Shown piece after piece: positions 6,873-17,813 of a DNA stretch of 64,000 bases. Below the pieces are notes generated by a model. That model had not been told where the DNA came from, ran no database searches, and saw nothing but the letters and a program-made list of their open reading frames with translations. The stretch covers positions 62,001 through 126,000 of the forward strand of contig NZ_LKBA01000001.1 in NCBI RefSeq assembly GCF_001307765.1, in the 5' to 3' direction. This DNA is from Aliiroseovarius crassostreae (lineage in GTDB: Bacteria > Pseudomonadota > Alphaproteobacteria > Rhodobacterales > Rhodobacteraceae). The first letter of the stretch is position 1, and each line of letters begins with the position of its first letter. The position numbers and the translations under genes were made by a program.

Positions 6873-9079
6873 GACTTCTCCGTTTCTTCCCGAAAACCAT
6901 CGTCTTTGCCGCGACGTTTCTCCTTTGCGGGCTTCCTGCAGCAGCAGAGACTGTGCTTTCCAAGCTCCTGCCCGACGTTGTCGTCAGTGAGCTTGTAGAC
7001 GGGGCCGATGCGTTTGGCCCGGTTGATGAAACCATACCAGCAGTTCAGATCCTCAAAGGCGGTAAGCGCATAGGCTGGGCCTTTGTAACCTCCGACTTCG
7101 TTTCGACTACCGGCTATTCGGGCAAGCCCATTCACACTATGGTTGCGGTTGACGATGCGGCTAAGGTTATCGGTGTTAATCTGGTTAAACACTCCGAACC
7201 GATTGTTCTGATCGGTATTCCGGACTCCAAAATCAAAGCTCTGGTCGCGGGCTACACCGGACTTGATTTGGTTGCCGAAGCCGAATCTGGCGGCACAGCG
7301 CATGACCTCGATATTATTTCAGGCGCGACCGTAACGATCATGGTGATCGACGATTCTATCATTCGCGCCAGCCTCAAAGTTGCCCGTCAGCTTGGGCTTG
7401 GCGGGCTTGCCGTCGAAGAAAAAAGCACCGGGCCGCAGCTCGAGATTAACCCCGAGGCAGAAGCCGCCAGTGACTGGATGACACTGGAAGGCGATGGCAC
7501 ACTTCGCCGTCTGTCGCTTGACGTTGGACAAGTCAACGCAGCCTTCGCGGCGATGGGCGACGAGCGCACTGCCAAACGTGCCCTGGCGCAAGCCCCTGAA
7601 ACCACATTCATCGAGATGCAGGTATCCCTTGTCTCGCACCCAGCAATTGCCAAGGCGTTGCTGGGGGATGCGGTGGCGCAAAACCTTGAGGACTGGCTGG
7701 ACGAAGGTGACCAGGCCCTGGCCATTGTTGGTCGCGGGCTTTATTCCTTTAAGGGATCTGGCTATGTGCGTGGCGGTATTTTCGATCGGATCGTCTTGAT
7801 CCAAAATGATGTTTCTGTGCGATTTCGGGATCGGATGCACAAACGCATCAACACCATCATTGCCGAGGGGGCGCCGGCCTTTGCCGAGGCTGACCTGTTC
7901 AAAATCCCTGCCGACAGCGGCTTTGATCCAACACAGCCCTTCCGTATCCAGCTCTTGGTTCATCGTGATGTCGGCGCGATCGAAAAGGTTTTCACCACCT
8001 TTGATTTGGGCTATCAGCTGCCAGCGAAATATATCCGCGCAATTACGCCTGCGGTTTCCGCTGGGGTTCCAGCGGCCATCGAGCAAGTCGCAAGCCAATC
8101 CGAGTCGGACGCACAGCAAGCGCTTTGGAAACGTATCTGGGAGGGGAAAACCACCGAGATCATCGTGCTTGGTGTGATGCTGACAGTTCTGACAGCCGTG
8201 TTCTTTTTCCAGACGTTTGCGACCCGGAACGAACGTAGGTTCTTCTGGTTCCGCATGGCGTTCCTTACCGTGACGCTGGTTTACCTCGGGTGGTATGCCA
8301 ACGCGCAGCTTTCTGTCGTCAATCTGATGGCGCTGTTCGACTCGTTTGTGTCGGGCTTTAGCTGGCATGCCTTCTTGCTTGATCCGCTGACCTTTATCCT
8401 TTGGTTCTCTGTTGCCGCTGCGCTGTTGTTCTGGGGCCGTGGGGCTTACTGTGGCTGGCTCTGTCCGTTTGGCGCGCTTCAAGAGCTGACCAACCGCATC
8501 GGTCGCGCGCTACATATCCCACAATGGACACTGCCCTGGGGTCTGCACGAGCGTCTCTGGCCGCTGAAATACATGATATTTCTTGGCCTCTTTGGTGTCT
8601 CTTTAACCAGCATTGAACAGGCCGAGCGTCTGGCCGAGATCGAGCCGTTCAAGACCGCGATTGTCCTCAACTTTGTGCGTGCATGGCCGTTCATCGCCTA
8701 TGTTGCGGCGTTGTTGATCGCTGGTCTGTTCGTCGAGCGCTTCTTTTGCCGCTATATGTGTCCGCTTGGGGCCGCGCTGGCCATTCCGGCCCGGTTGCGG
8801 ATGTTTGACTGGCTCAAGCGTTATCACGAGTGCGGCAACCCTTGCCAAACTTGCGCCCACCAATGCCCCGTTCAGGCGATTCACCCGACAGGTGAAATCA
8901 ACCCGAACGAATGCATCAACTGCCTGCATTGTCAGGTGCTCTACCAATCCGAAACGACCTGCCCGGTTGTGATCAAAAAGCTGAAGCGCCGTGCAAAGGA
9001 TGCCTCCGGCCCTGATCTTTCACGCTTTGTCGGGCACCCAAACCAAAAACAAACACCACCAAACCTTAGAAAGGGATGA
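6869..9079 (+). CDS. nosR: NosR, membrane flavoprotein/polyferredoxin for N2O reduction
   Basis: A 736-residue protein with the full NosR architecture. There is a signal peptide, then a periplasmic FMN-binding domain with the flavinylation motif SGATVT near residue 150. About five membrane helices follow (residues 430-620), then two cytoplasmic 4Fe-4S motifs near 650-690 ([25 protein letters not shown]...TCP). CGRG-type cysteine pairs [11 protein letters not shown] and FCRYMCPLG flank the helices. NosR is needed for electron supply to NosZ and for nosZ expression. The stop overlaps the nosZ ATG. Confidence 0.97.
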   Translation: MRLLRFFPKTIVFAATFLLCGLPAAAETVLSKLLPDVVVSELVDGADAFGPVDETIPAVQILKGGKRIGWAFVTSDFVSTTGYSGKPIHTMVAVDDAAKVIGVNLVKHSEPIVLIGIPDSKIKALVAGYTGLDLVAEAESGGTAHDLDIISGATVTIMVIDDSIIRASLKVARQLGLGGLAVEEKSTGPQLEINPEAEAASDWMTLEGDGTLRRLSLDVGQVNAAFAAMGDERTAKRALAQAPETTFIEMQVSLVSHPAIAKALLGDAVAQNLEDWLDEGDQALAIVGRGLYSFKGSGYVRGGIFDRIVLIQNDVSVRFRDRMHKRINTIIAEGAPAFAEADLFKIPADSGFDPTQPFRIQLLVHRDVGAIEKVFTTFDLGYQLPAKYIRAITPAVSAGVPAAIEQVASQSESDAQQALWKRIWEGKTTEIIVLGVMLTVLTAVFFFQTFATRNERRFFWFRMAFLTVTLVYLGWYANAQLSVVNLMALFDSFVSGFSWHAFLLDPLTFILWFSVAAALLFWGRGAYCGWLCPFGALQELTNRIGRALHIPQWTLPWGLHERLWPLKYMIFLGLFGVSLTSIEQAERLAEIEPFKTAIVLNFVRAWPFIAYVAALLIAGLFVERFFCRYMCPLGAALAIPARLRMFDWLKRYHECGNPCQTCAHQCPVQAIHPTGEINPNECINCLHCQVLYQSETTCPVVIKKLKRRAKDASGPDLSRFVGHPNQKQTPPNLRKG

Positions 9080-11019
9080 AAATGTCTGAAGGTAAAAAAC
9101 TTCCGATTTCTCGGAGAAGCCTGCTAGGTGCTACCGGAGGTGCTGCACTTGCTGGCGCATTCGGAAGCCGCGCGATGCTGGCGGGATCAGTTGCAGCCGG
9201 TGCGGCAACCCTTGCCAGCACAACAAGCGCACGCGCTGCTGCGGGTGCCGAAGTTGGCCCAGGCCAGCTTGACGAGTACTATGGCTTCTGGTCCTCGGGT
9301 CAGGCCGGTGAAATGCGTATTCTTGGCGTGCCCTCGATGCGCGAGCTGATGCGCGTTCCGGTGTTCAACATTTGCTCGGCAACTGGCTGGGGGATCACCA
9401 ATGAATCCAAGAAGATCCTCACCGAGGGTCTGACTGAAAAGACCAAGGCGCAATTGGCTGCCAACGGTCATGAATTCCCGCCGAACGGTGATTTGCACCA
9501 CCCACATATGTCCTTCACCGAAGGCACCTATGACGGCCGTTACCTGTTCATGAACGACAAGGCCAACACCCGCGTTGCGCGTGTGCGTTGCGATGTGATG
9601 AAATGCGACAAGATCATCGAGATCCCCAATGCCAAGGCGATCCACGGTCTGCGCCCGCAAAAGTGGCCACGCACCAACTATGTCTTCTGCAACGGTGAAG
9701 ACGAAGTGCCGATGATCAACGACGGCAAGATCCTCGACGAGCCTGAGAAGTATGTAAACTTCTACACCGCTGTAAACGCTGATGAAATGACAGTGGCTTG
9801 GCAGGTGATGGTCTCGGGCAACCTTGACAATACCGACTGTGACTATGACGGCAAATACGCCTTCTCGACGTCGTATAACTCGGAAATGGGCATGACGCTT
9901 AGCGAAATGACAGCATCCGACATGGACCACGTTGTTGTCTTCAACATCAAAGAGATCGAAGCTGGCATCGCGGCGGGTGACTTTATCGAACTCAACGGTG
10001 TGAAGGTTCTGGATGGACGTAAAGGGCAAAATAAGAAATACACCCGCTACATTCCGATCCCCAACAACCCGCATGGCTGTAACATGGCGCCAGACAAGAT
10101 TCACCTCTGCATTGCGGGCAAGCTCTCGCCGACTGTTTCGGTGATCGATGTGCGCAAGCTTGATGCTTTGTTTGAAGAGGATGCTGATCCGCGCAGTGCA
10201 GTTGTTGCTGAGCCTGAATTGGGCCTTGGGCCGCTTCACACAGCGTTTGACGGCAAGGGCAACGGCTACACCACACTCTTCCTTGATAGCCAGGTTGTTA
10301 AGTGGAACATCGAAGATGCGATCAAGCTTTACAACGGCGAAGATGTTGATCCGATCCGCGTTAAGAAAGACGTGCACTACCAGCCGGGTCACAACTCCAC
10401 TGTTATGGGGGAAACGCTTGAGGCAACCGACAGATACTATCTGACGATGAATAAATTCTCGAAAGACCGGTTCCTTAATGTTGGCCCACTGAAGCCCGAG
10501 AACGAGCAGCTCTTTGCCATTGATGGTGACGACCTGACGCTGATCCACGATGGCCCGACGTTTGCCGAGCCACACGACAGTATCATCGTTGATCCAAGCA
10601 AGGTGAACCCAAACTCTATCTGGGATCGTAACGACCCGATGTGGGCAGATGCGCGCGCGCAGGCCGAAGCTGATGGCGTTGATCTTGATGACTGGCAGGA
10701 CACGATTATTCGCGATGGCAACAAAGTTCGCGTTTACATGTCAAGCCAGGCGCCAAACTTTGCGCTCGAAAGCTTCACTGTGAAGCAGGGTGACGAAGTG
10801 ACTGTCTATGTGACCAACCTTGATGACATCGACGATCTGACGCACGGCTTCACCATGAGCAATCACGGTGTCGCAATGGAGATCGGCCCGCAGGCGACAT
10901 CATCGGTCACGTTTGTGGCGGCAACACCAGGCGTGTTCTGGTATTACTGCCAGTGGTTCTGCCACGCGCTGCACATGGAAATGCGCGGCCGGATGTTCGT
11001 TGAACCGAAGGACGCCTAA
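9076..11019 (+). CDS. nosZ: Nitrous oxide reductase NosZ (clade I, Tat-exported)
   Basis: A 647-residue enzyme that reduces N2O to N2 in the periplasm. A twin-arginine signal ([12 protein letters not shown]) and a long Ala-rich export region occupy the first 55 residues. The beta-propeller carries the CuZ histidines in HHPHMSF (near residue 141), [26 protein letters not shown] and EPHDS. The C-terminal cupredoxin domain has the CuA ligands [12 protein letters not shown] near residue 624. The Tat signal and these motifs place it in clade I. A second ATG two codons in is also possible. Confidence 0.98.
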   Translation: MKMSEGKKLPISRRSLLGATGGAALAGAFGSRAMLAGSVAAGAATLASTTSARAAAGAEVGPGQLDEYYGFWSSGQAGEMRILGVPSMRELMRVPVFNICSATGWGITNESKKILTEGLTEKTKAQLAANGHEFPPNGDLHHPHMSFTEGTYDGRYLFMNDKANTRVARVRCDVMKCDKIIEIPNAKAIHGLRPQKWPRTNYVFCNGEDEVPMINDGKILDEPEKYVNFYTAVNADEMTVAWQVMVSGNLDNTDCDYDGKYAFSTSYNSEMGMTLSEMTASDMDHVVVFNIKEIEAGIAAGDFIELNGVKVLDGRKGQNKKYTRYIPIPNNPHGCNMAPDKIHLCIAGKLSPTVSVIDVRKLDALFEEDADPRSAVVAEPELGLGPLHTAFDGKGNGYTTLFLDSQVVKWNIEDAIKLYNGEDVDPIRVKKDVHYQPGHNSTVMGETLEATDRYYLTMNKFSKDRFLNVGPLKPENEQLFAIDGDDLTLIHDGPTFAEPHDSIIVDPSKVNPNSIWDRNDPMWADARAQAEADGVDLDDWQDTIIRDGNKVRVYMSSQAPNFALESFTVKQGDEVTVYVTNLDDIDDLTHGFTMSNHGVAMEIGPQATSSVTFVAATPGVFWYYCQWFCHALHMEMRGRMFVEPKDA

Positions 11020-11021
11020 AC

Positions 11022-12353
11022 ATGCTTCGCGCCCTGGCATACTTGCTGGCTTTCACCGTAACTCTGCCCCTTTGGGCGGCAGAGTTACGTGTGCCGCCAA
11101 CGTCAGGGAGCCTCGCTCAAGCCATCGCCGGGGCCACCCCCGGCGATGTGCTCATTCTTGAGGCTGGCAGACACGCTGGCCCCATCGTTATTGACCGCCC
11201 CCTGACACTGACTGGCGTACATGACGCCATCATTGATGGCTTGGGGCAAGGTACCGTTGTGACTATCGACGCCCCTGATGTGACGGTCAAAGGCCTCACC
11301 ATCACTGGTTCGGGTCTGAGCGGCCAAGATCTGGACGCTGGCGTCAAGATCCTCAAGAAAGCCGACCGGGCGCTTGTTGAAGGCAACCGCATTTTGGGCA
11401 ACTTGCACGGCGTTGATGTGCATGGCGGGCTGGACGCCGTGGTGCGCGGCAACACCATCGAGGGCACGCGCAACCCGCGGATGAATGACCGTGGCAATGG
11501 CATTTATGTCTGGAACTCGCCGGGTGCGATTATCGAGGGCAACTCGGTTCGCTGGGGCCGCGACGGCATTTTCTCGAACGCCTCGCGCCAGGGCATCTAC
11601 CGCAACAACCTGTTTCGCGACCTGCGCTTTGCGGTGCACTACATGTATACCAACAATTCCGAAGTATCCGGCAATGTTTCGATCGGCAACCACCTTGGCT
11701 ATGCGATCATGTTCTCCAACCGGATCATTCTGAAAGACAATCTCAGCCTGTCTGACCGGAACCATGGCATCATGCTCAACTTCGCCAACAACGCTGACGT
11801 GTCAGGCAACCTTGTGCGTGGCGGGCCTGATCGCTGCACCTTTATTTACAATGCCCACAAGAACATCATCACCGGAAACCGCTTTGAAGGCTGCAACATC
11901 GGCATTCATTTCACCGCAGGTTCCGAGCGCAATGTGCTGATGGGTAACGCTTTTATCGGCAACCGCACGCAGGTGAAATATGTCGGCACGCGCGACATCG
12001 AATGGAGCTATGAGGGCCGTGGCAATTACTGGTCTGATCACCCGGGGTTTGATTTAGGCGGTGACGGCATCGCCGACAGCCCGTTTCGCCCCAATGATCT
12101 GATGGATCAGATCCTCTGGTCGCAACCCGCCGCCTCCCTGCTCACAGGTGCGCCTGCGGTGCAACTTATCCGATGGGCGCAATCCAGCTTCCCTGCAACG
12201 CTCCCCGGCGGCGTTGTTGACAGTGCCCCGCTTATGGTCCCCCCTGTCATACCGGTCCCGCAAGACTACGCCACATTGGAGGCCCAGTCTGCGGCCGACC
12301 GCAATGAAAGACGAATAGATGACTTCGACATTAACGATCTCTCATCTCACTAA
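11022..12353 (+). CDS. nosD: NosD, periplasmic beta-helix copper-loading protein
   Basis: A 443-residue protein with a signal peptide followed by right-handed beta-helix repeats of the CASH type (repeated GN..., for example VEGNRILGN, VRGNTIEGT, IEGNSVRWG, ISGN-like turns) across residues 80-320. NosD works with the NosFY ABC transporter in building the NosZ copper-sulfide centre. It begins two bases after nosZ, and its 3' end overlaps nosF by 35 bases, which suggests coupled translation. Confidence 0.95.
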   Translation: MLRALAYLLAFTVTLPLWAAELRVPPTSGSLAQAIAGATPGDVLILEAGRHAGPIVIDRPLTLTGVHDAIIDGLGQGTVVTIDAPDVTVKGLTITGSGLSGQDLDAGVKILKKADRALVEGNRILGNLHGVDVHGGLDAVVRGNTIEGTRNPRMNDRGNGIYVWNSPGAIIEGNSVRWGRDGIFSNASRQGIYRNNLFRDLRFAVHYMYTNNSEVSGNVSIGNHLGYAIMFSNRIILKDNLSLSDRNHGIMLNFANNADVSGNLVRGGPDRCTFIYNAHKNIITGNRFEGCNIGIHFTAGSERNVLMGNAFIGNRTQVKYVGTRDIEWSYEGRGNYWSDHPGFDLGGDGIADSPFRPNDLMDQILWSQPAASLLTGAPAVQLIRWAQSSFPATLPGGVVDSAPLMVPPVIPVPQDYATLEAQSAADRNERRIDDFDINDLSSH

Positions 12354-13215
12354 GGCGTTTGGCGGTGTTAAAGCCCTGACAGACGTTTCGCTAAGTGTCG
12401 CCCCCGGCGAGCGGGTGGCTTTGCTGGGTCACAACGGCGCGGGCAAGTCGACGCTGATGAAGGTCATCCTTGGCCTGATCCCAGCGGATAGTGGCGAAGT
12501 TTCCGTCTGTGGCACGGCGCCGGGCGGGGTTGCTGCGCGCGAGCATGTGGCATACCTGCCTGAAAATGCGGCCTTTCACTCTGCCCTCACAGGACTTGAG
12601 CAGATCAGCTACTACATGAGGCTGCGCAACCAAGCTGTGTCTGGCGCGATGGGCTTGCTTGACCGCGTCGGCCTCGCCCATGCCGCCAAGCGCCGCATTG
12701 GCACTTACTCGAAAGGCATGCGTCAGCGCGTTGGCCTCGCGCAGGCTCTCATCGGGCAACCTCGCCTTTTGGTGCTTGACGAGCCAACCAGCGGGCTTGA
12801 TCCTGTATCGCGTCGCGACTTTTATGAACTGCTCGACGGTCTTGCTGCAGACGGGGCCGCGATCCTGTTGTCGAGCCACGCCTTGACCGAAGTAGAGGCG
12901 CGCACAGACAAGCTGTTGATCCTGTCTGGCGGCAAGATGGTTGCGGAAGGCACATTGCCCGAGTTGCGCCGCGAAGCCGCGCTGCCTGTGTCGATGCAGC
13001 TTCACGCGCTTAACGGTTATGATGCTGACATCATGGCGGCCTTCCCACAAGCGATCCGCGTCAATGATGCGCTGCACCTCACCTGCTCGCAAGACGAAAA
13101 GCTGGCCACGCTGGCCCGCATCTCGGCGCTTGAGGGCAAGCTTGCAGACGTTGAAGTGATCCCCCCGAGCCTTGAAAATATCTACAGTCATTTCAGCCGG
13201 AGGGACGGTCAATGA
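12319..13215 (+). CDS. nosF: NosF, ABC transporter ATPase
   Basis: A 298-residue ATPase with Walker A GHNGAGKST (near residue 37), signature YSKGMRQRVGLAQ, Walker B LLVLDEPTSGLDP and a switch histidine in SSHAL. The C-terminal extension of about 80 residues is usual for the ABC-2 type. With NosY it forms a transporter thought to move a sulfur species used for the CuZ site. It overlaps nosD upstream and nosY downstream. Confidence 0.96.
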   Translation: MTSTLTISHLTKAFGGVKALTDVSLSVAPGERVALLGHNGAGKSTLMKVILGLIPADSGEVSVCGTAPGGVAAREHVAYLPENAAFHSALTGLEQISYYMRLRNQAVSGAMGLLDRVGLAHAAKRRIGTYSKGMRQRVGLAQALIGQPRLLVLDEPTSGLDPVSRRDFYELLDGLAADGAAILLSSHALTEVEARTDKLLILSGGKMVAEGTLPELRREAALPVSMQLHALNGYDADIMAAFPQAIRVNDALHLTCSQDEKLATLARISALEGKLADVEVIPPSLENIYSHFSRRDGQ

Positions 13216-14036
13216 TCGCGCGCATCCTCGCCACTGCCACTACAGAAATTCACATCGCGCGGCGCAACCGTTGGGTGCTGATCTCCGTGCTGCTCATGAT
13301 GATATTTTCGCTGGTGTTGTCGGCAGCGGGATCAGCCCCGACAGGCGCGCTCGGCGCTGACCGCCTGTCAATTGTCGTAGCTTCGCTGACGTCGCTGTCG
13401 GTTTATCTCGTGCCTCTGGTCGCTTTGCTGATGTCGTTTGACGCCGTCGCAGGCGAGGTCGAGCGCGGCACTTTACCCTTGCTGCTCACCTATCCGGTGG
13501 CCCGGTGGGAAGTTCTGGCTGGCAAGCTTGTCGCACATACGGGCATTATGATCCTTGCAATCGTGGCGGGCTACGGCACTGCTGCTATCGTCACAATATT
13601 CGCTGACCCTACGGCCACATCAGGCCTGACCGCGCTCTGGCGGCTAACGTGGACATCCGTTCTCTTGGGCGCAACGTTTCTGGGGATAGGCTACACGCTA
13701 TCCTCATGCATGCGCCGTGTTTCGGGTGCGGCAGGCTTGGCGATCGGGCTTTGGCTCGGCCTCGTCGTGCTCTATGACTTGGGGTTGCTGGCCGCGGTTG
13801 TGGCCGACGATGGCGGCGCATTCACCATGAAGATCTTCCCGCTGGCCCTGCTGGCCAACCCTGCTGATGCTTTCCGCCTGTTCAACCTGACGGCGTCACA
13901 AGCCGCTCAGGCTGCATCGGGCGTCGGCGGCGCTGCGAACGCCATTCCACAATGGCAATCACTGCTTTCTGTCACTGTCTGGCCGCTCGTATCGCTCACC
14001 TTAGCTGCGTTGGCTTTCCGCAAGGTCGAACCATGA
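13212..14036 (+). CDS. nosY: NosY, ABC-2 type permease
   Basis: A 274-residue membrane protein with six predicted helices and the conserved motif EVERGTLPLLLTYPVARWEVLAGKL (residues 80-104), a cytoplasmic coupling region of NosY. It pairs with NosF. Start and stop both overlap neighbours (ATGA at each end), consistent with stoichiometric translation within nosDFYL. Confidence 0.95.
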   Translation: MIARILATATTEIHIARRNRWVLISVLLMMIFSLVLSAAGSAPTGALGADRLSIVVASLTSLSVYLVPLVALLMSFDAVAGEVERGTLPLLLTYPVARWEVLAGKLVAHTGIMILAIVAGYGTAAIVTIFADPTATSGLTALWRLTWTSVLLGATFLGIGYTLSSCMRRVSGAAGLAIGLWLGLVVLYDLGLLAAVVADDGGAFTMKIFPLALLANPADAFRLFNLTASQAAQAASGVGGAANAIPQWQSLLSVTVWPLVSLTLAALAFRKVEP

Positions 14037-14599
14037 AGCATCAGTTGCTCATATGCGCGCTTCTGGCGCTGGCGGCCTGCAAGGAAGAGGTCGTGCAGGA
14101 TACGTCGCCGGTGCTGCTCAATGCCGATGCTGTCGGGCACTACTGCCAGATGAACCTGCTTGAACATGATGGCCCCAAAGCGCAGGCCCATCTGGCTGGC
14201 CTGCCCGCTGCGCCGTTGTTCTTCAGTCAGGTGCGCGATGCCATCGCCTATATGCGGATGCCCGAACAAAGCCACGCGATCCTGGCCGTCTGGGTCAACG
14301 ACATGGGGGCCGCCGGTGCAACGTGGAATGCGCCTGGCGCAGACAACTGGATCACCGCCGAAGAGGCTATTTATGTTGTCGGTGCACGTGTCGTTGGTGG
14401 CATGGGCGCACCAGAGGTTGTCCCCTTCTCCAACGTGGCAAAAGCGACCGATTTTGCCACGAAAAATGGCGGCACTGTAATGCGCCTCGCAGATATACCA
14501 GATAGCGCTGTGCTGGCCCCGGTGGTCTTGGACGGGGAAGAAACAGATAGCGATTTTGAAGATCGCCTGCGCGCTCTTTCGCGCGGTAATGGAGAGTGA
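14033..14599 (+). CDS. nosL: NosL, copper-binding lipoprotein
   Basis: A 188-residue outer-membrane or periplasmic lipoprotein with lipobox LLALAAC ending at residue 17. The copper-binding motif HYCQMNLLEHDGPKAQ follows near residue 40. NosL supplies copper(I) to NosZ. I chose ATG 14033, which overlaps the nosY stop, because it gives a clean lipoprotein signal. An upstream in-frame extension lies inside nosY. Confidence 0.95.
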   Translation: MKHQLLICALLALAACKEEVVQDTSPVLLNADAVGHYCQMNLLEHDGPKAQAHLAGLPAAPLFFSQVRDAIAYMRMPEQSHAILAVWVNDMGAAGATWNAPGADNWITAEEAIYVVGARVVGGMGAPEVVPFSNVAKATDFATKNGGTVMRLADIPDSAVLAPVVLDGEETDSDFEDRLRALSRGNGE

Positions 14600-14603
14600 G
14601 ACC

Positions 14604-15512
14604 ATGATCAACAGACGCCGTTTTCTAGCAATAAGCGCCGCTGCCATCGCCATTCCCAAGGCCTCACATGCCAACGCTATCTATATCTGGCAAGGCACGG
14701 CCCTTGGCGCGCGCGCAACGCTGCGGCTGGCACATCCTGACGCCAAGGCCATCAGTGCCCGGGTCGCTGCTGAAATCTCGCGACTGGAAGACATTTTCAG
14801 CCTTTATCGGCCAGACAGCGCTTTGTCGCAGCTTAATCAAGCGGCCACATTGCAGGCCCCACCATTCGAGCTTTTGGAATGCCTTTCTCTGGCCAGCGCG
14901 GTTTACTCCGCCAGCGAAGGGCGGTTTGATCCGACTATTCAGCCACTTTGGGCCGCCTATGCGGAGGCATCCGCGATGGCCAAATTGCCAAGCGAGAGCA
15001 CATTGAAAGAGGCTATGGCGTTGACGGGTTGGGAAGATGTCACATTCGATACATCAAACATCTCGATGCGCTCGGGGATGGCGCTTACGTTGAACGGCGT
15101 CGCACAGGGTTACATTGCTGACCGCGTGGCCGAGATGCTTGAAGCCGCAGGCCTCACGAACATACTTATCGATACCGGTGAATTCCGCGCACTTGGAACG
15201 CAACCGAACGGCGAAGCATGGCCTATCAAGCTCGCAGCAGGCGGCGAAATGTCCTTGGCCACACGTGCGCTTGCCACATCTGCCCCTCTGGGCACAACGT
15301 TTGATGAAGCTTCAAAGCTGGGCCATATTCTGGATCCGCGCTCAGGCTTGCCGTCCCACACGAACTGGAGGGAAATTACGGTTTCGGCAAATTCAGCGGC
15401 CCTCGCCGATGCACTGTCCACGTCTGCATGTTTGTTTGAGACACGTGATGAGATATTGGCTTGCCTGTCCCATTTCCAAGCCGCGCGACTTGAAGCAAGC
15501 CACAGTGTGTAG
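14604..15512 (+). CDS. nosX: NosX, ApbE-family FAD:protein FMN transferase
   Basis: A 302-residue exported flavin transferase with a Tat-like signal (NRRRFLAISAAAIA). ApbE motifs include LDTG-type LIDTGEFRALG and the C-terminal LGHILDPRSGLP plus SANSAALADALST. It attaches FMN to the NosR periplasmic domain. The ATG at 14604 follows gagag four bases after the nosL stop. It is the last gene of the nos operon. The next sequence is an insertion element 36 bases on, so any former downstream genes are lost. Confidence 0.93.
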   Translation: MINRRRFLAISAAAIAIPKASHANAIYIWQGTALGARATLRLAHPDAKAISARVAAEISRLEDIFSLYRPDSALSQLNQAATLQAPPFELLECLSLASAVYSASEGRFDPTIQPLWAAYAEASAMAKLPSESTLKEAMALTGWEDVTFDTSNISMRSGMALTLNGVAQGYIADRVAEMLEAAGLTNILIDTGEFRALGTQPNGEAWPIKLAAGGEMSLATRALATSAPLGTTFDEASKLGHILDPRSGLPSHTNWREITVSANSAALADALSTSACLFETRDEILACLSHFQAARLEASHSV

Positions 15513-15548
15513 ACCGCATCTGAACGGTAAATTGGGGACTGTTGCATT

Positions 15549-16395
15549 AGGCGGCGTCTGCATTTAGCCGATCCACGTCATTGCGCATGCGAGATCGACG
15601 AAGGCTTTGAATGAGCTGACGGTTTTCTCGCAACGCAGGGCGATGCGGCGTAAGCGTTTGATTCTATTAAAGAAACACTCAACGAGATGGCGTTCCTTGT
15701 AGAGTACCCAATCAATGAATCGCTCTTCCCGGCGTGTTGGATTTCGTTTGATATGCGCAGTTGCGCCCAGATCATCGGCGATGAAAGCGCGCAGGTGGTC
15801 GGCGTCGTAGGCGGCATCCATGATGACGTGTTGCGCGTCTGTCATCCCTTCGATCAGCCCAGGCGCTTGCGGGCTGCCCCCCCCATTGAGCGGGGGTGAT
15901 GATGGTTCGGATTGGCAGTCCGAGGGCGTCGACCGCCGCATGGGTTTTCGTGGTCAGGCCACCTTTGGAACGGCCAATACCGGCAGCTTCAAGCCCCCTT
16001 TTTGAGAGGTCGCATCGGCATGTGTCTTGCAGATTGTCGCATCTACCAGCACATATTCAAAGTCGGGGTCTGCACTTAACGCTTTGAAAAGACTCTCCCA
16101 AACACCAGCAAGCGTCCACCTCCTGAACCGAGAATGCACCGTGCGCCAGTTGCCCAACTCGGGCGGTAGATCACGCCACGGCGACGCACCGCGCGCCAGC
16201 CAACGTATGGCATCCAGAAACAGTCGATTGTCCGTGCCAGTCCGGCCCCGATCTCCCTCCTTGCCCGGAACCAAAGGTGCGATGATGGCCCATTGCCGGT
16301 CTGTCAAAATACGCCTGCTCAAGGTCGCCTCCCGTGGTTTTGATCTTGAAAAAACAACCGGCGATTTGGGAACCCCCTAAATGCAGACGCCGCCT
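15549..16395 (-). mobile_element. IS5-family insertion sequence (IS427-like size)
   Basis: An 847-bp element bounded by a 19-bp perfect inverted repeat, AGGCGGCGTCTGCATTTAG at 15549-15567 and its complement at 16377-16395. It carries two overlapping-frame transposase pieces on the minus strand. Size and organisation match the IS427 group of IS5, which uses a frameshift between two frames. A clear target duplication is not visible. It sits 36 bases after nosX. Confidence 0.9.
15564..16322 (-). CDS. IS5-family transposase in two frames
   Basis: The first frame (16322-15954) encodes MSRRILTDRQWAIIAPLVPG, RTGTDNRLFLDAIRWLARG and the first catalytic Asp in YVLVDATICKTH. The second frame (ending 15564) encodes the second Asp (MDAAYDADHLRAFI) and the Glu region (YKERHLVECFFNRIKRLRRIA). 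The switch lies near 15950-16000, where GGLTTKTHAAVDALG-like sequence is found in a third reading. Either programmed frameshifting or decay explains this. The catalytic residues are all present, so the element could still be active. Confidence 0.8.
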
Positions 16396-16519
16396 GGGAT
16401 TAGTTGAAAATTTGTAGAAAAAAGCTACTTATTGGATAAAGCTACTAGCTTTTTGTGCTGGCTGAGTGGTTTTGGAGGATGAAGTTTGAATAATTCCTTA
16501 GAAAACTGGACATACTTAA
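16396..16519. other. AT-rich spacer between two insertion sequences
   Basis: This stretch holds no gene. It contains a weak hairpin, AAAAAGCTA near 16419 pairing with TAGCTTTTT ending near 16454, followed by a T-run on the plus strand. It could act as a terminator for read-through from nosX or the IS. Confidence 0.4.
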
Positions 16520-16561
16520 CAGGCTGCTGAAATAGTCCTGCCTCGACAGCGGTTTGAGAAC

Positions 16562-17813
16562 ATGATTCACCATCCGGGATGGTTACGGCGGGGGGGTATG
16601 ATGCGCGGAACGGACGAGACGAGCGGGTCGCTGTTCAGCTATGTCGATCTTGAGGAGCGCATCCCGCCGCGACACCCGCTGCGCAAGATCCGGCAGGTGG
16701 TGAATGACGCGCTTGCCAGCCTCGATGGCGAATTCGAAGTGCTTTACACGGATTTCGGCCGCCCCTCGATCCCGCCGGAACGGCTGATCCGGGCGAGCTT
16801 GCTCCAGATCCTGTTCTCGATCCGCTCCGAACGGCAGTTGATGGAACAGATGGATTACAACCTGATGTTTCGCTGGTTTGTGGGCCTCGGGATCGACGAT
16901 CCGGTATGGGTCCCCACGGTATTCACCAAGAACCGCGACCGGCTTCTGACCACGGAAATGTCGCGCAAGGTAATGGCGGCGATCCTGGCGCACCGCGAGG
17001 TCGCGCCGCTGCTGTCGGACGAACATTTCTCGGTCGATGGAACGCTCATCAAGGCTTGGGCATCGATGAAAAGTTTCCAGCCCAAGGCTGAAGCCGCTCC
17101 GCCTGACGATGAAGGACCCGATGATCCGCCCGCGCCTGTTGGCCCCCTTGAGACCGCGCCTTCCGAGACCCCAGCCGAGACAGACCCGATGCCCCGCAAC
17201 AAACGCCACCACCGCAATGCCGAGGTCGACTTCAAGGGCGAGAAGCGCTCGAACGCGACGCATGCCTCGACCACCGATCCGGATGCGCGCCTTTACAAGA
17301 AATCCCCCGGCACGGGTGCCATGCTGTGCTTCATGGGGCATACTCTGATGGAGAACCGCAACGGGCTGGTCGTGCAGGGTGATCTGACCCAGGCCCCTCT
17401 CGGCAGATTGCTGCGCAATCGCCTGCCGGGCAATGGACGGTCATGCCGAGCGCAAGGCGGCACTGGACATGATCCATCGACATTCCCCCGGATCGACGCG
17501 GCAGCTGACGCTGGGTGCCGACAAGGGATATGACGCGGCCGGGTTCGTGTCCGACCTGCGCCAAGCCTGCGTCACGCCCCATGTCGCCCAGAAAACGAGA
17601 TTTTCAGCAATCGATGGCCGAACCACCCGGCACGAGGGCTACGCTCTATCCCAGCAGCACCGAAAGAAGATCGAAGAGCCGTTCGGATGGGCCAAAACCG
17701 TCGGCGACATGGCGCAGACCATGTATCGGGGCGTCGAACGCATCCGATCCCGCTTCATCCTGACCATGGCCGCCAACAACCTTGCCCGGCTGCCGAGGTT
17801 GCTGGCGGTATGA
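16562..17813 (+). pseudogene. IS1182-family transposase broken by a 40-bp hairpin insert
   Basis: The N-terminal part (LEERIPPRHPLRKIRQVVNDAL, FSIRSERQLMEQ, first Asp in FSVDGTLIKAWAS) runs to about 17395. The C-terminal part (HAERKAALDMIHR, GADKGYDAAGF, KKIEEPFGWAKT with the Glu) is in another frame from about 17436. Removing exactly 40 bases, 17396-17435, restores the frame to LTQA-DGHAERK. The insertion therefore inactivated a formerly intact gene. The rest of the protein looks well preserved. Confidence 0.85.
17396..17435. repeat. 40-bp palindromic (REP-like) insertion
   Basis: This GC-rich insert folds as GGCAG-ATTGC-TGC-GCAAT-CGC-CTGCC, a ten-pair stem with a three-base bulge. Its exact removal repairs the transposase reading frame, which shows it arrived after the IS1182 copy. 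Confidence 0.6.

Noticed and set aside
7319-8482. Antisense open frame opposite nosR (387 codons)
   Set aside because: Shadow of nosR with basic, low-complexity translation and no recognisable domain.
9187-10575. Long antisense open frame opposite nosZ (462 codons)
   Set aside because: It runs exactly opposite a fully conserved nosZ and has no family similarity or ribosome site. GC-rich antisense frames are expected.
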